Shown one piece after another: positions 23,903 through 34,599 of a stretch of 64,000 nt of DNA. The position numbers were made by a program, and so were the translations under genes. The stretch lies in the NCBI RefSeq assembly GCF_021730395.1, contig NC_069378.1, forward strand, positions 42,359,001-42,423,000, read 5' to 3'. Below the pieces are notes generated by a model. It was not told the DNA's origin and searched no databases. It worked only from the letters and a program-made list of their open reading frames with translations. Position 1 is the first letter of the stretch, and every line of letters starts with the position of its first letter. Source of the stretch: Mercenaria mercenaria. Lineage: Eukaryota; Mollusca; Bivalvia; Venerida; Veneridae.

Positions 23903-25061
23903 CAATAAACCTCGCATATAAGGAACAGCTAGGGACCTCTAACAATTGTTCCTTATAACCGAGGTTCCTTATATCCGTATAGCGAACACAATTTGTATAG
24001 CGAACACTATTTGACTGACGTTTCATAAGGGCGAAGTGTTCACACTCCAGGCCGACGTTGAATCTTTATGTGAGGAAGTTGCTTTTCTAGTACCGGTCCT
24101 TTCCTGGAGAAATGGTAAGGTAAACTGCCTGCATGTATATGGCTGAAATAGTGTTGAAACGCGGCGTTAAACCTAAACCAAGCCAAAATGGTCGTCGGTA
24201 AAAATGACCGTAATTTATGTTTATTTTTGTCGGTTATTTCTATCTTCTTTTTAGAGAGCGCTATATGACTATAAGATATGTTGCATTTACTCCCCTTACC
24301 TTGCTTGACTGCATGTTATGTGAATAGCCATCAATACTGATATAAAATAAATGTTCAATTTTTATTACAAAATTTTTAAATTAGACTACCCATTAAAATT
24401 TAAAAGTAAGGTGTTTATACTTTTGCTATTGTCCATTTTAGCACCTGCTATAATTTTTACAATTGGAAATTTGGTAAACTGGACTGTTTGCCATTGTTTA
24501 TCACGTGTAATTAGCACATTTATTTAGGATAGTATGACCGTAATCGTGACTGATTTTCGTTCACTATTGTAAACATGAAATACCCAATACATGTAGCTGT
24601 GAAACATAATCTTGAGTAAAGTCTACTATCGTTTAGAATTTGGTAATTTGATGATGTTATATATTTTCTTTTTATCGTATCCGTGAATTAACAAACTAAA
24701 GATCATAGAAATGAAATAATCTGCGTTTATTCATGTGCATGAAAGCGATTTTCATGTGCATGAAAGCGCGTAATAGTGCCGACGTTACTCTGACGTCATC
24801 AGCGATTCTCTTGTTTATTTCCGGTTTTCAATAATTTTTATTCTTTATGTCTGTTCGCTATAACCGAGGGGTTTTCCATTGAATTTCGTACTTTGGGACT
24901 GGAAAAAGTGTTACTTATAACCGAGTGTTCCTTATAACCGAGTTCCCTATAACCGAGGATTTTTACATTGAATAAAGAAGGAATTAGATCGGGGAATTGA
25001 AAACTGTTCCTTATAACCGGGTGTTCCTTATATCCGAGATCCTTATAAGTGAGGTTTGCTG
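23903..25061. mobile_element. pogo/Tigger-like non-autonomous element
   Basis: The left end CAATAAACCTCGCATATAAG is mirrored by CTTATAAGTGAGGTTTGCTG, flanked by TA on both sides (23901-23902, 25062-25063). Subterminal direct and inverted repeats of TTCCTTATAACCGAG occur near both ends (about 23940-23990; 24860-25045). This organisation (AACCTCG TIR, TA target, subterminal repeats) is that of pogo/Tigger-type elements. There is no transposase: the 134-codon minus-strand frame at 24838-25242 is a translation of the subterminal repeats and flank. A SINE fragment is nested inside. Confidence 0.65.
24047..24185 (+). repeat. SINE fragment nested in the pogo-like element
   Basis: GTTGAATCTTTATGTGAGGA at 24054 and GGCGTTAAACCTAAACC near 24165 correspond to body and tail of the SINE seen complete at 50369-50643. 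The tRNA-like head is missing and the copy is diverged. Confidence 0.5.
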
Positions 25062-25063
25062 TA

Positions 25064-25678
25064 GTTAGCTGTACAAAATGATGTAGTATTGACATGAAAT
25101 AATTTCCCAAGACAATGTTCTTGATTGCTTTTGTCAAGTTCACATCAACTTGCAAAAGTTTTATCATACGAATGATAAATACATTAAATCTCATTGGACA
25201 GTTAGAGCGACCAGTGTATATGCAATATTGTAATAAGTGCATGTATAATAAGTCTTCAATACGGAAGTAAAAACAATATAATATGACAAATAATATGGCG
25301 TTATTATTGCAAACGTTTATTTACTATTGAACATAACTTTACAGATTGAAGTAAAATATTTATGAACATGTAGATATAGTACAGTAAGTTAGAATATCTA
25401 ACAATCATTTAATTGCTTCTTTTAATGACATGATATTTGATTTTGTGCTGATTTGTAGCTAACATTTATTGTTTTACTCATGAATAATGTACGAATGTTC
25501 TTTATTGCGGAAGTTTCTGTCTACTACATAGAACATAAAACATTTTATTCGTATAGATGTGTTTTAATTGATTCTGCTAGCGTATTAAAGTAATTGCAAC
25601 ATTGGTCTTTGTTCTAGACCTTACAAGTAGGTGGACTCTGTCTCAACGACTACTTGATAATTGTTCAAATGAATAATT
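25064..25678. other. intergenic, no gene seen
   Basis: AT-rich sequence between the pogo-like element and the palindromic block that may mark the Helitron edge. Nothing recognisable. Confidence 0.4.
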
Positions 25679-25740
25679 AATAGCGAGCGTAGCTCGCGAG
25701 CAATTGCGCGAAGCGCAATTGCGAGCGCGTAGCTCGCCTT
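25679..25740. repeat. nested palindromes at the possible Helitron left edge
   Basis: AGCGAGCGTAGCTCGC, then CAATTGCGCgaaGCGCAATTG, then GCGCGTAGCTCGCC: two self-complementary words and a central hairpin. The first word recurs inverted at 36422-36436. Confidence 0.6.
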
Positions 25741-26441
25741 ACGGCAATGTGTAGGCGAATATAGCAAATGTGTGCCGAATGTGGCCAAGTGATGTAGCTG
25801 AAAAATTTTCCTCCCGCCTGGGCGCCGCCATTTTGCGGCCGCCATTTTGTTCTACTTCCGTCAAAGTCGGGAAAAAAATGTTGTTTTTTTTTCGTTTTTT
25901 TTTTAATTTCACACTTTAGTTACAATGTCTATATTCATATAGGTGTCTATATTTTTTAAGAAGTTATGTTATGGAAATAACTTCAATTTTGCTTTTATTT
26001 TACGTAAAGTGCACCCGTTTCTGCGCGTGACACTGAGGGATACGGCGGTTGTTTATTTTTTTATTTATTTGTTGTTGCTGTTTTTGTTTTAAAACTTAAA
26101 ATAAATACAAGATTCCAATGTAATTAACAAAACGTTTAATAAATAACATTATATTTGCCTTTTCTCCTATAAAAATTGCATTTATTAAACAAAATGGGCA
26201 GAGCTTCCTAACTACAGTACAGCCAATGAAATTCTCGCTTACTACTGACATTTGGGTAAGCACGTGTATTTGTTTGTAAACATCTGCTGCAAACATCGCC
26301 GGCGTTTATTTGTTATAATAATTCACACTGTCTTCAGTAAGTCATATTTGTGAAAAATTGCCCAGATATCTGTCGTCTACTGTAAGCGTGTGGATATTTT
26401 GGATATAATTTTCCCATGTAAACAAAATTAAAAGTGTTATC
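25741..26441. other. Helitron 5' non-coding region
   Basis: No coding frame. A GC-richer stretch (25800-25860, GCCGCCATTTTG words) precedes T-runs at 25880-25910. It probably holds the promoter of the Helitron ORF, but I see no specific motif. Confidence 0.35.
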
Positions 26442-27761
26442 ATGTCTGTCATGCGGTTTGAAAGAGTAAACAATGTTTTATATCTTGTTCATAATGTACC
26501 TGCTGATGGTAATTGCTTCTTTTACTGTCTTAGTTTAGCTGTTCATGGTAATTTTGAGAATGCACAAATGTTTAGAAATTTGACTTGCCAAAATATTCTC
26601 AATCAATGGAATACATGGGAAACTAGAGTTCAAACGTGCCATGGTCCATATATGTCAAATGAAATGTACAAAATTGGTATGTTAAATGGTAACTGGTGGG
26701 CAGGTGCTTGTGAAATAGAATCAGCAGCAACACATCTTAACCACCAAATAAATGTTTACTTAAAAGGTACAAAAGACCACAAATCTACATACACACTAGT
26801 ATCGTACAAACCAAACCATCCATGCGCAAGAAGTATTGAATTGTTATTGGAAAACAATCACTTTTTACTGCTTAATAAGTGCAGCAGCCATTACGATACA
26901 AGTAACTTGAGTCAAACAGCATCAAAACTTCAATTTGTAAATCAGACTGACCACGCGTATTCACTTAGTTCAAAGAATCATACAGTGCACCAAGTAAATG
27001 ATCAACGTCATGAAGTAAATGCAATTTCTGATCACACTTATTCCGTTCTGTCTGATAACGCACAACAAGAAAATGCTGGTATCCAGTCCACCGACCACAC
27101 ATACTCAATTCAGTCAGATAAAGTGCACCAAGCTTCTAGTCATAATATCGATGAGCATTTACATGGTGAAATTACTGACCACACTTATTCTGTTAGCCAT
27201 CACACTTACTCTGTTATGTCTGATTCAGTTCAGTCAGATAAAGTGCACCAAGCTTCTACTCATAATATCGATGAGCATTTACATAGTGCAATTACTGACC
27301 ACACTTACTCTGTTAGCGATCGAACATACTCTGTTCTGTCTGATAACACTAGATCATCTGTTAAGGGCGTTTCAACTTCAAATTGTAATAAACGCAAACG
27401 AGATGACATTTGTAGCGGTTCTCTAAAACATCAATTCAAAAGTAAAAAGGGTACTTCTACTACATATATAGATGACAGTGTTTTAGACAATTTATTGTCA
27501 ATCTGTAGAAAGCTAGGCATGTCATCTTTTGCTCATTTGATTAAACAGAAATCACAAACAGATAAGAATACAGTTTCAAGAATAAAGTATCATATCAAAC
27601 AAAAAATTGGAAAAATTGGTTTCAATATTGAGGAAATTCCAGAACCCCCGCCTTTATCTAATAATGTTCATTACATAAGGCGATGGGTATTCGCGCTTTT
27701 GAACTTGAGAAATATGTCAATCAGTTCAATTGTTGTAACATTTGCAAAGAATGTAGAATAG
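26442..27761 (+). CDS. Helitron ORF, N-terminal part with OTU-like cysteine protease domain
   Basis: A 439-codon frame, the longest in the window. Residues 19-28 (VPADGNCFFY) are the OTU catalytic box with C25. GNWWAGACEIESAA (83-96) matches the family's middle motif. ENNHFLLL (137-144) supplies the catalytic H140. OTU proteins cleave ubiquitin or related isopeptide bonds; in Helitrons the role is unknown. Residues about 165-315 are repeats of (T/S)DHTYSVxSD, nine or so in all. The remainder is a basic linker and the start of the region preceding the zinc finger. The reading then shifts: the next segment continues in another frame from about 27683. The ATG at 26442 directly precedes the OTU domain, with no upstream alternative. 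It may be translatable on its own but is part of a broken transposon. Confidence 0.8.
   Translation: MSVMRFERVNNVLYLVHNVPADGNCFFYCLSLAVHGNFENAQMFRNLTCQNILNQWNTWETRVQTCHGPYMSNEMYKIGMLNGNWWAGACEIESAATHLNHQINVYLKGTKDHKSTYTLVSYKPNHPCARSIELLLENNHFLLLNKCSSHYDTSNLSQTASKLQFVNQTDHAYSLSSKNHTVHQVNDQRHEVNAISDHTYSVLSDNAQQENAGIQSTDHTYSIQSDKVHQASSHNIDEHLHGEITDHTYSVSHHTYSVMSDSVQSDKVHQASTHNIDEHLHSAITDHTYSVSDRTYSVLSDNTRSSVKGVSTSNCNKRKRDDICSGSLKHQFKSKKGTSTTYIDDSVLDNLLSICRKLGMSSFAHLIKQKSQTDKNTVSRIKYHIKQKIGKIGFNIEEIPEPPPLSNNVHYIRRWVFALLNLRNMSISSIVVTFAKNVE
26943..27345 (+). repeat. intragenic DHTYSV repeats in the OTU ORF
   Basis: About nine degenerate units encode DHTYSV or close variants. Two larger blocks of about 120 bp (from 27110 and 27230, each with GATAAAGTGCACCAAGCTTC) are nearly identical, showing recent internal duplication. 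Confidence 0.85.
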
Positions 27762-28628
27762 CAAAAGAGATGGCCACTGATATTTATATTTGTAAACGCT
27801 GTAAATCAGACAAAGATTCAGAAAAAATGTTTTCATTGAAAATCTCATGGACCACAACCCCTCCCTAACGAATTAAAAGATATGTCGATTGTTGAACAAC
27901 AACTTATTTGTAGAATTTCACCCTGTATAAATATTCACATGTTAAAACATGGTGGTATCGCTTCAAGTGGACATTGTGTGACATTTCCACAAGAAGTAGA
28001 TGAACCGCACAATTTTTTCCAAGATTGCCTGACGAAATTAATATTATTGCAGTTAAAAAAACAAGGTAAAAATGATACCAGTAAAGAATTTCGTGTTCGT
28101 AGATTCAAAGTTCAAGCAGCACTTTTCTGGCGTAAAGAGAACAACCCCACCTTTGCTGATATCATCATTTCTAAAGAGCGTTTAATGTCTTTACCCAATG
28201 ATGGTGAAATTCTAGATGTACACACTCTTGAATATTCAAGTAATGTGAAGCACTTAAATGACTTGGGTCCTGCTCCTGACCAGCTTGATCCAGGTGTAAC
28301 AGATGGTGAAACAGTTTCTGGTGTATTATTACCAGACAGACCACTCAATCTACATCAGGCTGTTCAAGAGGTAGTTTCAGATGTGCTTGGTGAAAACTGT
28401 AATGTATCAGTCAATCGCAAAGGTACAGTTACTATACCTTGGCCTTCCAGCGGAAATGCTGCCTTGTCTGAATTTACGACACAATTCTTTTTCACGTTGG
28501 CTTTTCCTTGTTTATTTCCATATGGATCTGGTGAATTTCATATAAACAGACCGCGTACATGTTCTTCACTTGCTGACTGGGCAGAACATCTGTTATGGTA
28601 TTTAGATGGTAGATTTGCTAGCCACTAA
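27683..28628 (+). pseudogene. Helitron: zinc-finger region and Helitron-like N-terminal domain
   Basis: After a frame change, 27683-27868 encodes a cysteine cluster (CCNICKEC, then YICKRCKSD), a likely zinc ribbon. 27882-28628 (248 codons) encodes EQQLICRISPCINIHMLKHG, typical of the region before the Rep domain in Helitrons. It ends in LADWAEHLLWYLDGRFASH, the start of the Helitron-like N domain, at a stop codon. The two pieces are separated by a short shifted stretch. The protein has no role outside the transposon. The family is assigned from motif recognition, not from a search. Confidence 0.75.
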
Positions 28629-29403
28629 TACTTTAAATTTGTGGTTCATAACATGATTATGCGTAAAAGTGCAGTAGAAAAGGGAAATTTCATTGTTCGT
28701 CAGCAACTTGGAGATCAGCATATCACTGTCTCTAATCTAAAGATAGTATTAAAAATGGTGACGATACACTTAGTAAAAAAATTGTTTACCTTAGTGCAAC
28801 ACTCCGTGGAACAGTCAGTACTGGGCACAGCGTGCAAAAGAGTTACAGGCTCTTACTCATTATAAAATTTCAAAGGGTTCTTGGCTTGCCTTCATTTTTG
28901 CTACAGATAGTTGTGCGGAGTTTCACTTTAAACCCCTTAAAAGGTTACTCAGTATGTACGTCAAAAAAATACAAGGTGAAGGGTATTAACCTTGTGACCG
29001 CTCAGTCTTATTTAGAACTCTGCAGCAAAACACTCATATAGTAGCACAATACTTTGATTTTCGTTACAACATCTTACTTTAGTCAGGTATGGGTCCTGTG
29101 TTTGGTGTCGATTCTTTCTGGTATAGACAAGAATTGGCAAAGTCGCGTGGTATGGTTCATTGGCATGGTCTCTGTTGGCGGTCAGATCGGAGAGCCAATG
29201 TTTTGTTACACCAGGCAATCAGTGATGGTCTTTCTGAAAGCACTTGTGCAGAAAGACTTTCAGAGTGGGCTGCAATACAATTTGGTCTGACAGCCAATCA
29301 TCCAGCAAGTAAAGATCATCTTGGTAATCCAAGAACAGACTTGTGGCCACCACCAGAGGGATCTGCCCCTGAACCACCAGAAGAAAAAAATTCCACTTGT
29401 TAA
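28629..29403 (+). pseudogene. Helitron Rep, N-terminal half with HUH motif
   Basis: Decayed coding sequence in changing frames. Recognisable Helitron words are VRQQLGDQHITVSNL near 28700, a YWAQRAKELQ stretch near 28820, and FKPLKRLL near 28930. 29089-29403 encodes VDSFWYRQELAKSRGMVHWH, the metal-binding HUH motif (H-W-H at 29158-29166), then a proline-rich stretch (PPPEGSAPEPPEE). HUH endonucleases nick DNA in rolling-circle transposition. Several frame changes and stops separate the pieces. Confidence 0.75.
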
Positions 29404-30409
29404 GCTCCTAATGGACGTCAGTTCAACACAGGACTTATTACTTGAAGACCATCTGTTACTAACAAACCGTTAATATTCATCGTTGTTCAGATTATTGTTT
29501 AAAATCTATGGCAAATGGTAAAAAACATGTCGTATGGAATTTGGAACGCCGGATAGCCCTGGAAAAGTAATAAGAAATTCTCCAGCCTTAGTAAAAGACA
29601 AGAATGACTCTTTGCGTCTTGAAATGGCAAGAGACCATCCTTGCTAGTCCAGCACTCTCAATACCATACGCAGGGCTGGAGAGCCAATGGAGACATATCT
29701 TTGATTCTTTCCAAGGTTCCCAGATAATCCATCTGTAGATGATATAATGCCACATTACGGTATATTACTGGTTATGCCTGTAAAGGCAAACAGCCTACTG
29801 GTGCAATATCTGATCTTTTCAATGATTTAGTTAATTGTGCAGATGAAAGTAGTGGTGCCACTGCTAAATCAATGTGTAATAAAGTACTAATAAGTACAGT
29901 CAAACGTGACATTTCTGCTGTGGAAGCCTATTTGAGTTATCCAGACTACCCCTGTACAGGTTGAGTCACCAGTTTAAAACTGTGAGTTTATCTGGAGTAA
30001 GACTACTGGAAAGAGATGGTTCGCAGTAACACGAAATAACGCAATTGACCAGTATTTAAACGTAAATCTGATGACTGCTCATCTTTGTACAACTTTGTGT
30101 GCAAGGGGGTAGAGTCCCAGTTTTCACAGCATGTTGTACCCAGCCAGACTGGCCTTTAAAAAGAAGACTATTGCCGTTCAATGCTTATTTTACACTGGCC
30201 CAACTGGCGGCATTTATCGGACATCAAAAATGAAAATACAACATGGTGTGAAAAAATGACCCCTTTCTTGCCTCCAATGAGTGTCCAATTTCGTTAAAGC
30301 TGACATAGAACGGGTAAAACAAAAAAACAGTTTAGGTGAAATTGATGAGGATCAGGATGATTATATTTTTTCATCCAGCAACCTGACTGGATGGACATAG
30401 TCAAACCAA
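29404..30409 (+). pseudogene. Helitron Rep, C-terminal half with Y2 motif
   Basis: The frame starting near 29730 encodes RYITGYACKG, in which Y-x3-Y (29761-29775) matches the two-tyrosine catalytic motif of Helitron Rep. SDLFNDLVN and VKRDISAVEAYLSY, a conserved Rep tail, follow. It ends at a stop near 29964. The rest up to the helicase (29965-30409) is Helitron-like but too frame-shifted to delimit. Retention of both HUH and YxxxY signatures identifies the element class firmly. Confidence 0.7.
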
Positions 30410-32173
30410 ATGCTGACTTTGACATGTCCAGATTCTGACTTTGAATTTGATGATGGTGGTGACAGTTACAACTGGAGTGCTGAATCCCTACAATATCCTT
30501 CAGACAAGGGCAAAGCCCGGTTAAAGACTATTGAAACATCATTACATTCTAATGAAGATTCACTTAAAATTCCAGATGTTGATTTAATTAAAATGAATAC
30601 AGATCAGAAGTTTGCTTTTAACATTATTCTAACAAAGTTACTTGAATTCTCCAATGGCACAACTATTTTCAGCCACTGAGAATGATAGTTACTGGTACAG
30701 CTGGCTCTGGAAAGTCTTTTTTAATCAAGTGCATAGTTAAAAGCCACTAGGCTAATATTCAATGATAACTCATGTGTTCAAGTTGTTTGCCCAACAGGAA
30801 ACAGTGCTCACATAATGATGGTTGTCACAGTACACAGTTTCTTTAAAGTCCCAACATTTAATAAGTCTAAAGAACGGTCACCACCTCAAGGTTCAGCTGG
30901 TGAAGAACTTCAGTCAAACTGTAACAGTTTACGCGCATTATTGTTGATGAACGGTCATTGATTGGAGCATCAACACTGGGATGGATGGAATACAACTGTC
31001 GCTATGGTGTAAACAATGGTTCCAACTGTCAACAGTCTTGGGGAGGACTCCAGTTGTAGTCTTTTTTGGAGATGATGTCCAACTCCTCCAGTGTTAGATT
31101 CTCCAGTTTATGACTGTAACAGCAAACTGACATCTGCACTACATGGTGTTCTGGTATGGCAAGAATTTACATCTGCTGTTTGTCTTAAAACCATTGTTAG
31201 CAGAATGAAGATGAAAAAGCACTGAGGGATGTTTTATCTTCAATAGAGAGTACAAAATTTCAACACATCAGGCAAAATGGCTAAAAAATTTACAGTGGAG
31301 AAATCTAAGTCATAAATATGGTAATGAAATTATGCACAGATTTTCAGAAAATTCTTTGCATGTATTCCCAACACATGCAGAAGTTTGGTCTCATAATAAA
31401 CAAAAAATTCTTGAATAAAAGTATCCAATCGCAAAAGTAACGGCCATTAACAAAGGTCAACATGCCAAAACATCTGCGGTGATAAAGCAGGAGGTCTTTC
31501 CCCCTGTAATTTACTGTGTAAATGTGCAGCAGTTATGCTGACAGTTAATTTGTGTGTTAAATATGGACTGTTTAATGGTGCAATTGGTATAGTTGTTGAC
31601 ATTTTGTATCCTGAAGATAAAAAACCATCATCAGACACATTACCAACTGCAGTAATGGTTCAGTTCAATAATTACTCTGGCCCTGCATTTATTACTGGTC
31701 ATCCAAAAGTCATTCCTATTATGCCAGTGGAAAGAAGAATTGACTGTGTTTGCAGAACCTGCAAACGCAAACAGATACCACTGCGACTTGGATGGGCAAC
31801 CACTATTCACAAATGCCAGGGCATGACAGTTGGTGATGGCGAAAATCATCGTCACATTATTATTAATCCTTCACCAAGGCAGTTTGAGTCTAGAAATCCT
31901 GGAGCACTTTTTGTAGCTCTTTCAAGAGCAAAGTCTGCAGGAAATGAAACAACTGTGCCAGACTTTGCGTGGCATCCTTCAGTGCTTGTAAATGAAGACA
32001 GAATATGCCATGTGGTCCGGACAAAAAGAGTTCAAGCCAGAACATCTGAAATTAAAAGAATTACCGCTTTATGTCAAGATACAGAAAAAAAATATGTATC
32101 ATATATGACCCCAGATGCTTTCAACTCCATCCTTGATCACCTAAACTTTACTGGCTGTCCCACAGAAGAATAA
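30410..32173 (+). pseudogene. Helitron PIF1-like helicase domain
   Basis: 30410-30679 encodes an acidic lead (FEFDDGGDSYN) and MNTDQKFAFNIIL, the usual start of the helicase. Walker A GTAGSGKS lies at 30694-30717 in another frame. IVDERSLIGAS (Walker B-like DE, 30946) and GDDVQL (motif III, about 31069) follow, again shifted. 31535-32173 is open for 212 codons with GLFNGAIGIV, LRLGWATTIHKCQGMTVG (motif V) and ALFVALSRAKSAG (motif VI), and ends at a natural-looking stop. The helicase unwinds DNA during rolling-circle transposition. At least four frame breaks occur, so the domain is not functional. Confidence 0.8.
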
Positions 32174-32239
32174 ATAATTTTTCAATTACCAGCAGTCATG
32201 TGTGATATGACAATTGTTAATCTGAACTACAAATCACAA

Positions 32240-33010
32240 CATTTCTTACAGGGTGGGCGATGTGTTAATCACTACCCTACACATTTCCGTTTTTTATTGA
32301 CTACACTTCAAGGTCTTGGTACAAAATTATTGTTTCTTTTTATTAACTTGACTGACTGTCCCACTGAAAAATAAATAATGTTTTAAGTACCAACAGTCAT
32401 GGTGTGTGATGTGACAATCGCTAACCTGACTTACAAATCACAACATTTCTTACAGGGTGGGCGGTGTGGTAGTCGCTACCCTACACATGTAGTTCCATTT
32501 TTCAGTCACTACACTTAAAGGTCTTGGTGCAAAATTATTGTCATTTATTTAAGAACATGAAATCACAAAAGTTTTGCACCAATTACTCATAGTGCAGTAA
32601 TCACTCCGTAATGCTTTTCAACTTGTCTCACAGGGTGGGCGGTGTGGTAATCGCTACCTTTCACAGACTTTATTTTTCAGTCACAGTGACCTGTCAGTGT
32701 TATTTGTATCATGTTAGAACTCTAGCTTTTCAGACAGTATTATTTGTAATTGAGATTTTGGCTTCATTTCACATACAGTATTTACATATCAGGGTGGGCA
32801 GTGCGGTAATTGCTACCCTACACAGTTTTATTGTCTGATAACTAGACTTGGAAGGCTTGTTGCAAAACTATTGTTACTACTTACTATTTTACAAGCAGTC
32901 GCAAAACTAATTTCCATCAAATTTTCATAGTGCATTAATAACTCCATTTTATGCTTAAAACTTTTATATCAGGGTGGGCGCTGAAGTAATCGCTTACCCT
33001 TTATTCATGC
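32240..33010 (+). repeat. hairpin array I (five units, about 160-200 bp)
   Basis: Units contain GGGTGGGCG, about ten bases, then CGCTACCC, at about 32251, 32455, 32632, 32792 and 32972. The two words pair as an imperfect stem (with G-U pairs if transcribed). Between cores, diverged spacers share phrases such as CACAACATTTCTTACA and AAAATTATTGTC. The array lies directly after the helicase stop. Confidence 0.75.
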
Positions 33011-33053
33011 ATGTTTTCTGTTTGAGTAACTTTTGCAGTAATCACTCAGTAAT

Positions 33054-33190
33054 TGAGCCGTGCCATGGGAAAACCAACATAGTGGGTGTGCGACCAGCAT
33101 GGATCCAGACCAGCCTGCGCATCTGCGCAGTCTGGTCAGGCTCCATGCTGTTCGCTTTTAAAGCCTATTGGAATTGGAGAAACTGTTAGC
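33054..33190. mobile_element. palindromic MITE, copy G, half element inside the Helitron
   Basis: Starts TTGAGCCGTGCCATGGG and runs through one arm and the loop (to CTGTTAGC), then stops. The second arm is missing. It sits between array I and the SGNH-like ORF, so it inserted into the Helitron. Confidence 0.85.
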
Positions 33191-33318
33191 ACAGGTGTCA
33201 TTATCCCTACAAGTTCTATATTAATAGTTTCATTTTAAAGCTTCAGTAAAAATTGTTCCTAAAACAAATCAGTACTATTTAGTCAACATGGATTGTTTGT
33301 CTTTCTTTCACAGGCAGA

Positions 33319-34485
33319 ATGAAAAAGGTTCTTGTAATAACCGACTCCAGGGGAAACTGGTTTAAGAACTGGTTAAGAGCTGAAACTGATTTAAAGTGCC
33401 CAGATATTGATATTATGGCCTTTCCTGGAGCTGGCACTAGAAAAATTGAAAACTTTTTGTGTCAGACTAATTTGTCTATCTATTGTTTTGTGTGCATAGC
33501 AATTGGCATTTGTGATGTCACTAAAAAGTTGACAACTGCAAATGGCACAGAACTGGTATATGACAATGATACAGATGTTGACTTCTTAAAACAAGGATTG
33601 TCTAGAATTAAAAGTTTCCTTTTAGGTTGCGGCTTGCCATGTAAATTTGTGACCATTCCACTGTTTCAATAGCAAAATACAATGAATTCAATGTCTCAAG
33701 AAACGTCTAATGCAGCAGTTACAAGTACTCATTAATTGGCCTTCACCAAATTACCTTGAAAATGATGTCAATTATGCCAATCTGTTTATTTTGGAATTAA
33801 ACAATCAGTCAAACCTTAGAACAGTTTCTTGGGACAGAGATGTAACCAAAATAACTATAAAAAGGAGGGGTCATAACAATCAAAAGAAAGTCCGTACTGA
33901 AAAATTCATTTATCGTGATTTTTATGACGGTGTCCATCCAAATGCAGGCCTCCTAGTGAAACCTTTAAAACCTTTAAAAACCTTTAATTTCATAGCAAAC
34001 CTTTAAAACCTTTAAATCTTCTGAAAAAACCTTTAAAACGGCCAAATAGCCTGTAATTTTCACTTAAAACCTATATTTTTGTTCAGACTGCTTGCCGTGC
34101 CAGTTTAAAGCAGTAATGGTTATACTACTGTATTTCTTCCCCTTTTAAGTGTTGTTATTAGGATACTGCTTGTGTATCTTTCATCTAGAGTTTTTCAGAA
34201 TGCTGTTGTGTTCACTAGACCACATACATGTAGTAAATACCTATATATATTATGTGTTTTCAACGAGAATTCTGACAAAAATAGCCTTTATTTACTCTTT
34301 ATTTTTTAATATTTTACACTAAAAGGCCTTTATTTCCATAGATTGGAGCCTTTATAAAAACCTTTATTTTTGTTCAGGCCTGCTAGGAGGCCTGCAAATG
34401 AAGAACTGAGAAAGAGGTGGTATTTTCACTTAATAACATCAATTGCCAAAGACCTTGTTGATATGGGCTTCAAATTTGAGTGACT
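33319..34485 (+). pseudogene. SGNH-hydrolase-like ORF of the Helitron, interrupted
   Basis: 33319-33672 (117 codons) starts MKKVLVITDSRGNWF, a block-I-like serine motif (TDSRG). It continues with FPGAGTRKI (block-II-like) and IAIGICDVTK (near block III). After a stop or frame change, 33710 onward encodes RDFYDGVHPN, the block-V D-x2-H motif. SGNH/GDSL enzymes hydrolyse esters; copies in transposons have no settled role. The frame is then split by a 446-bp TIR element (33947-34392). Beyond it the same reading resumes with EELRKRWYF and ends at a TGA near 34485. It shares the Helitron's orientation and is bracketed by its arrays, so it probably belongs to it; it might instead be captured. Confidence 0.6.
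33947..34392. mobile_element. 446-bp TIR element inserted in the SGNH ORF
   Basis: The ends GGCCTCCTAG and CTAGGAGGCC are perfect inverted repeats. TGCA is duplicated on both sides (33943-33946, 34393-34396). The interior has CCTTTAAAA-type repeats near the left end and related complements near the right. No coding capacity. Flanking ORF readings match across the insertion. Confidence 0.75.
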
Positions 34486-34599
34486 GTATTCTTAACTACT
34501 TGTATCTATAGTATGGAAACTCCAACGCACAGTTTCTAGTTTTCAGACAAACATGTGCTCTATGTCCTTATAATTGTCTAGTTTAGACTTACTTTCTAT

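Noticed and set aside
24838-25242. 134-codon minus-strand gene
   Set aside because: It translates the repeated TTATAACCGAG subterminal motifs of a transposon plus flanking DNA.
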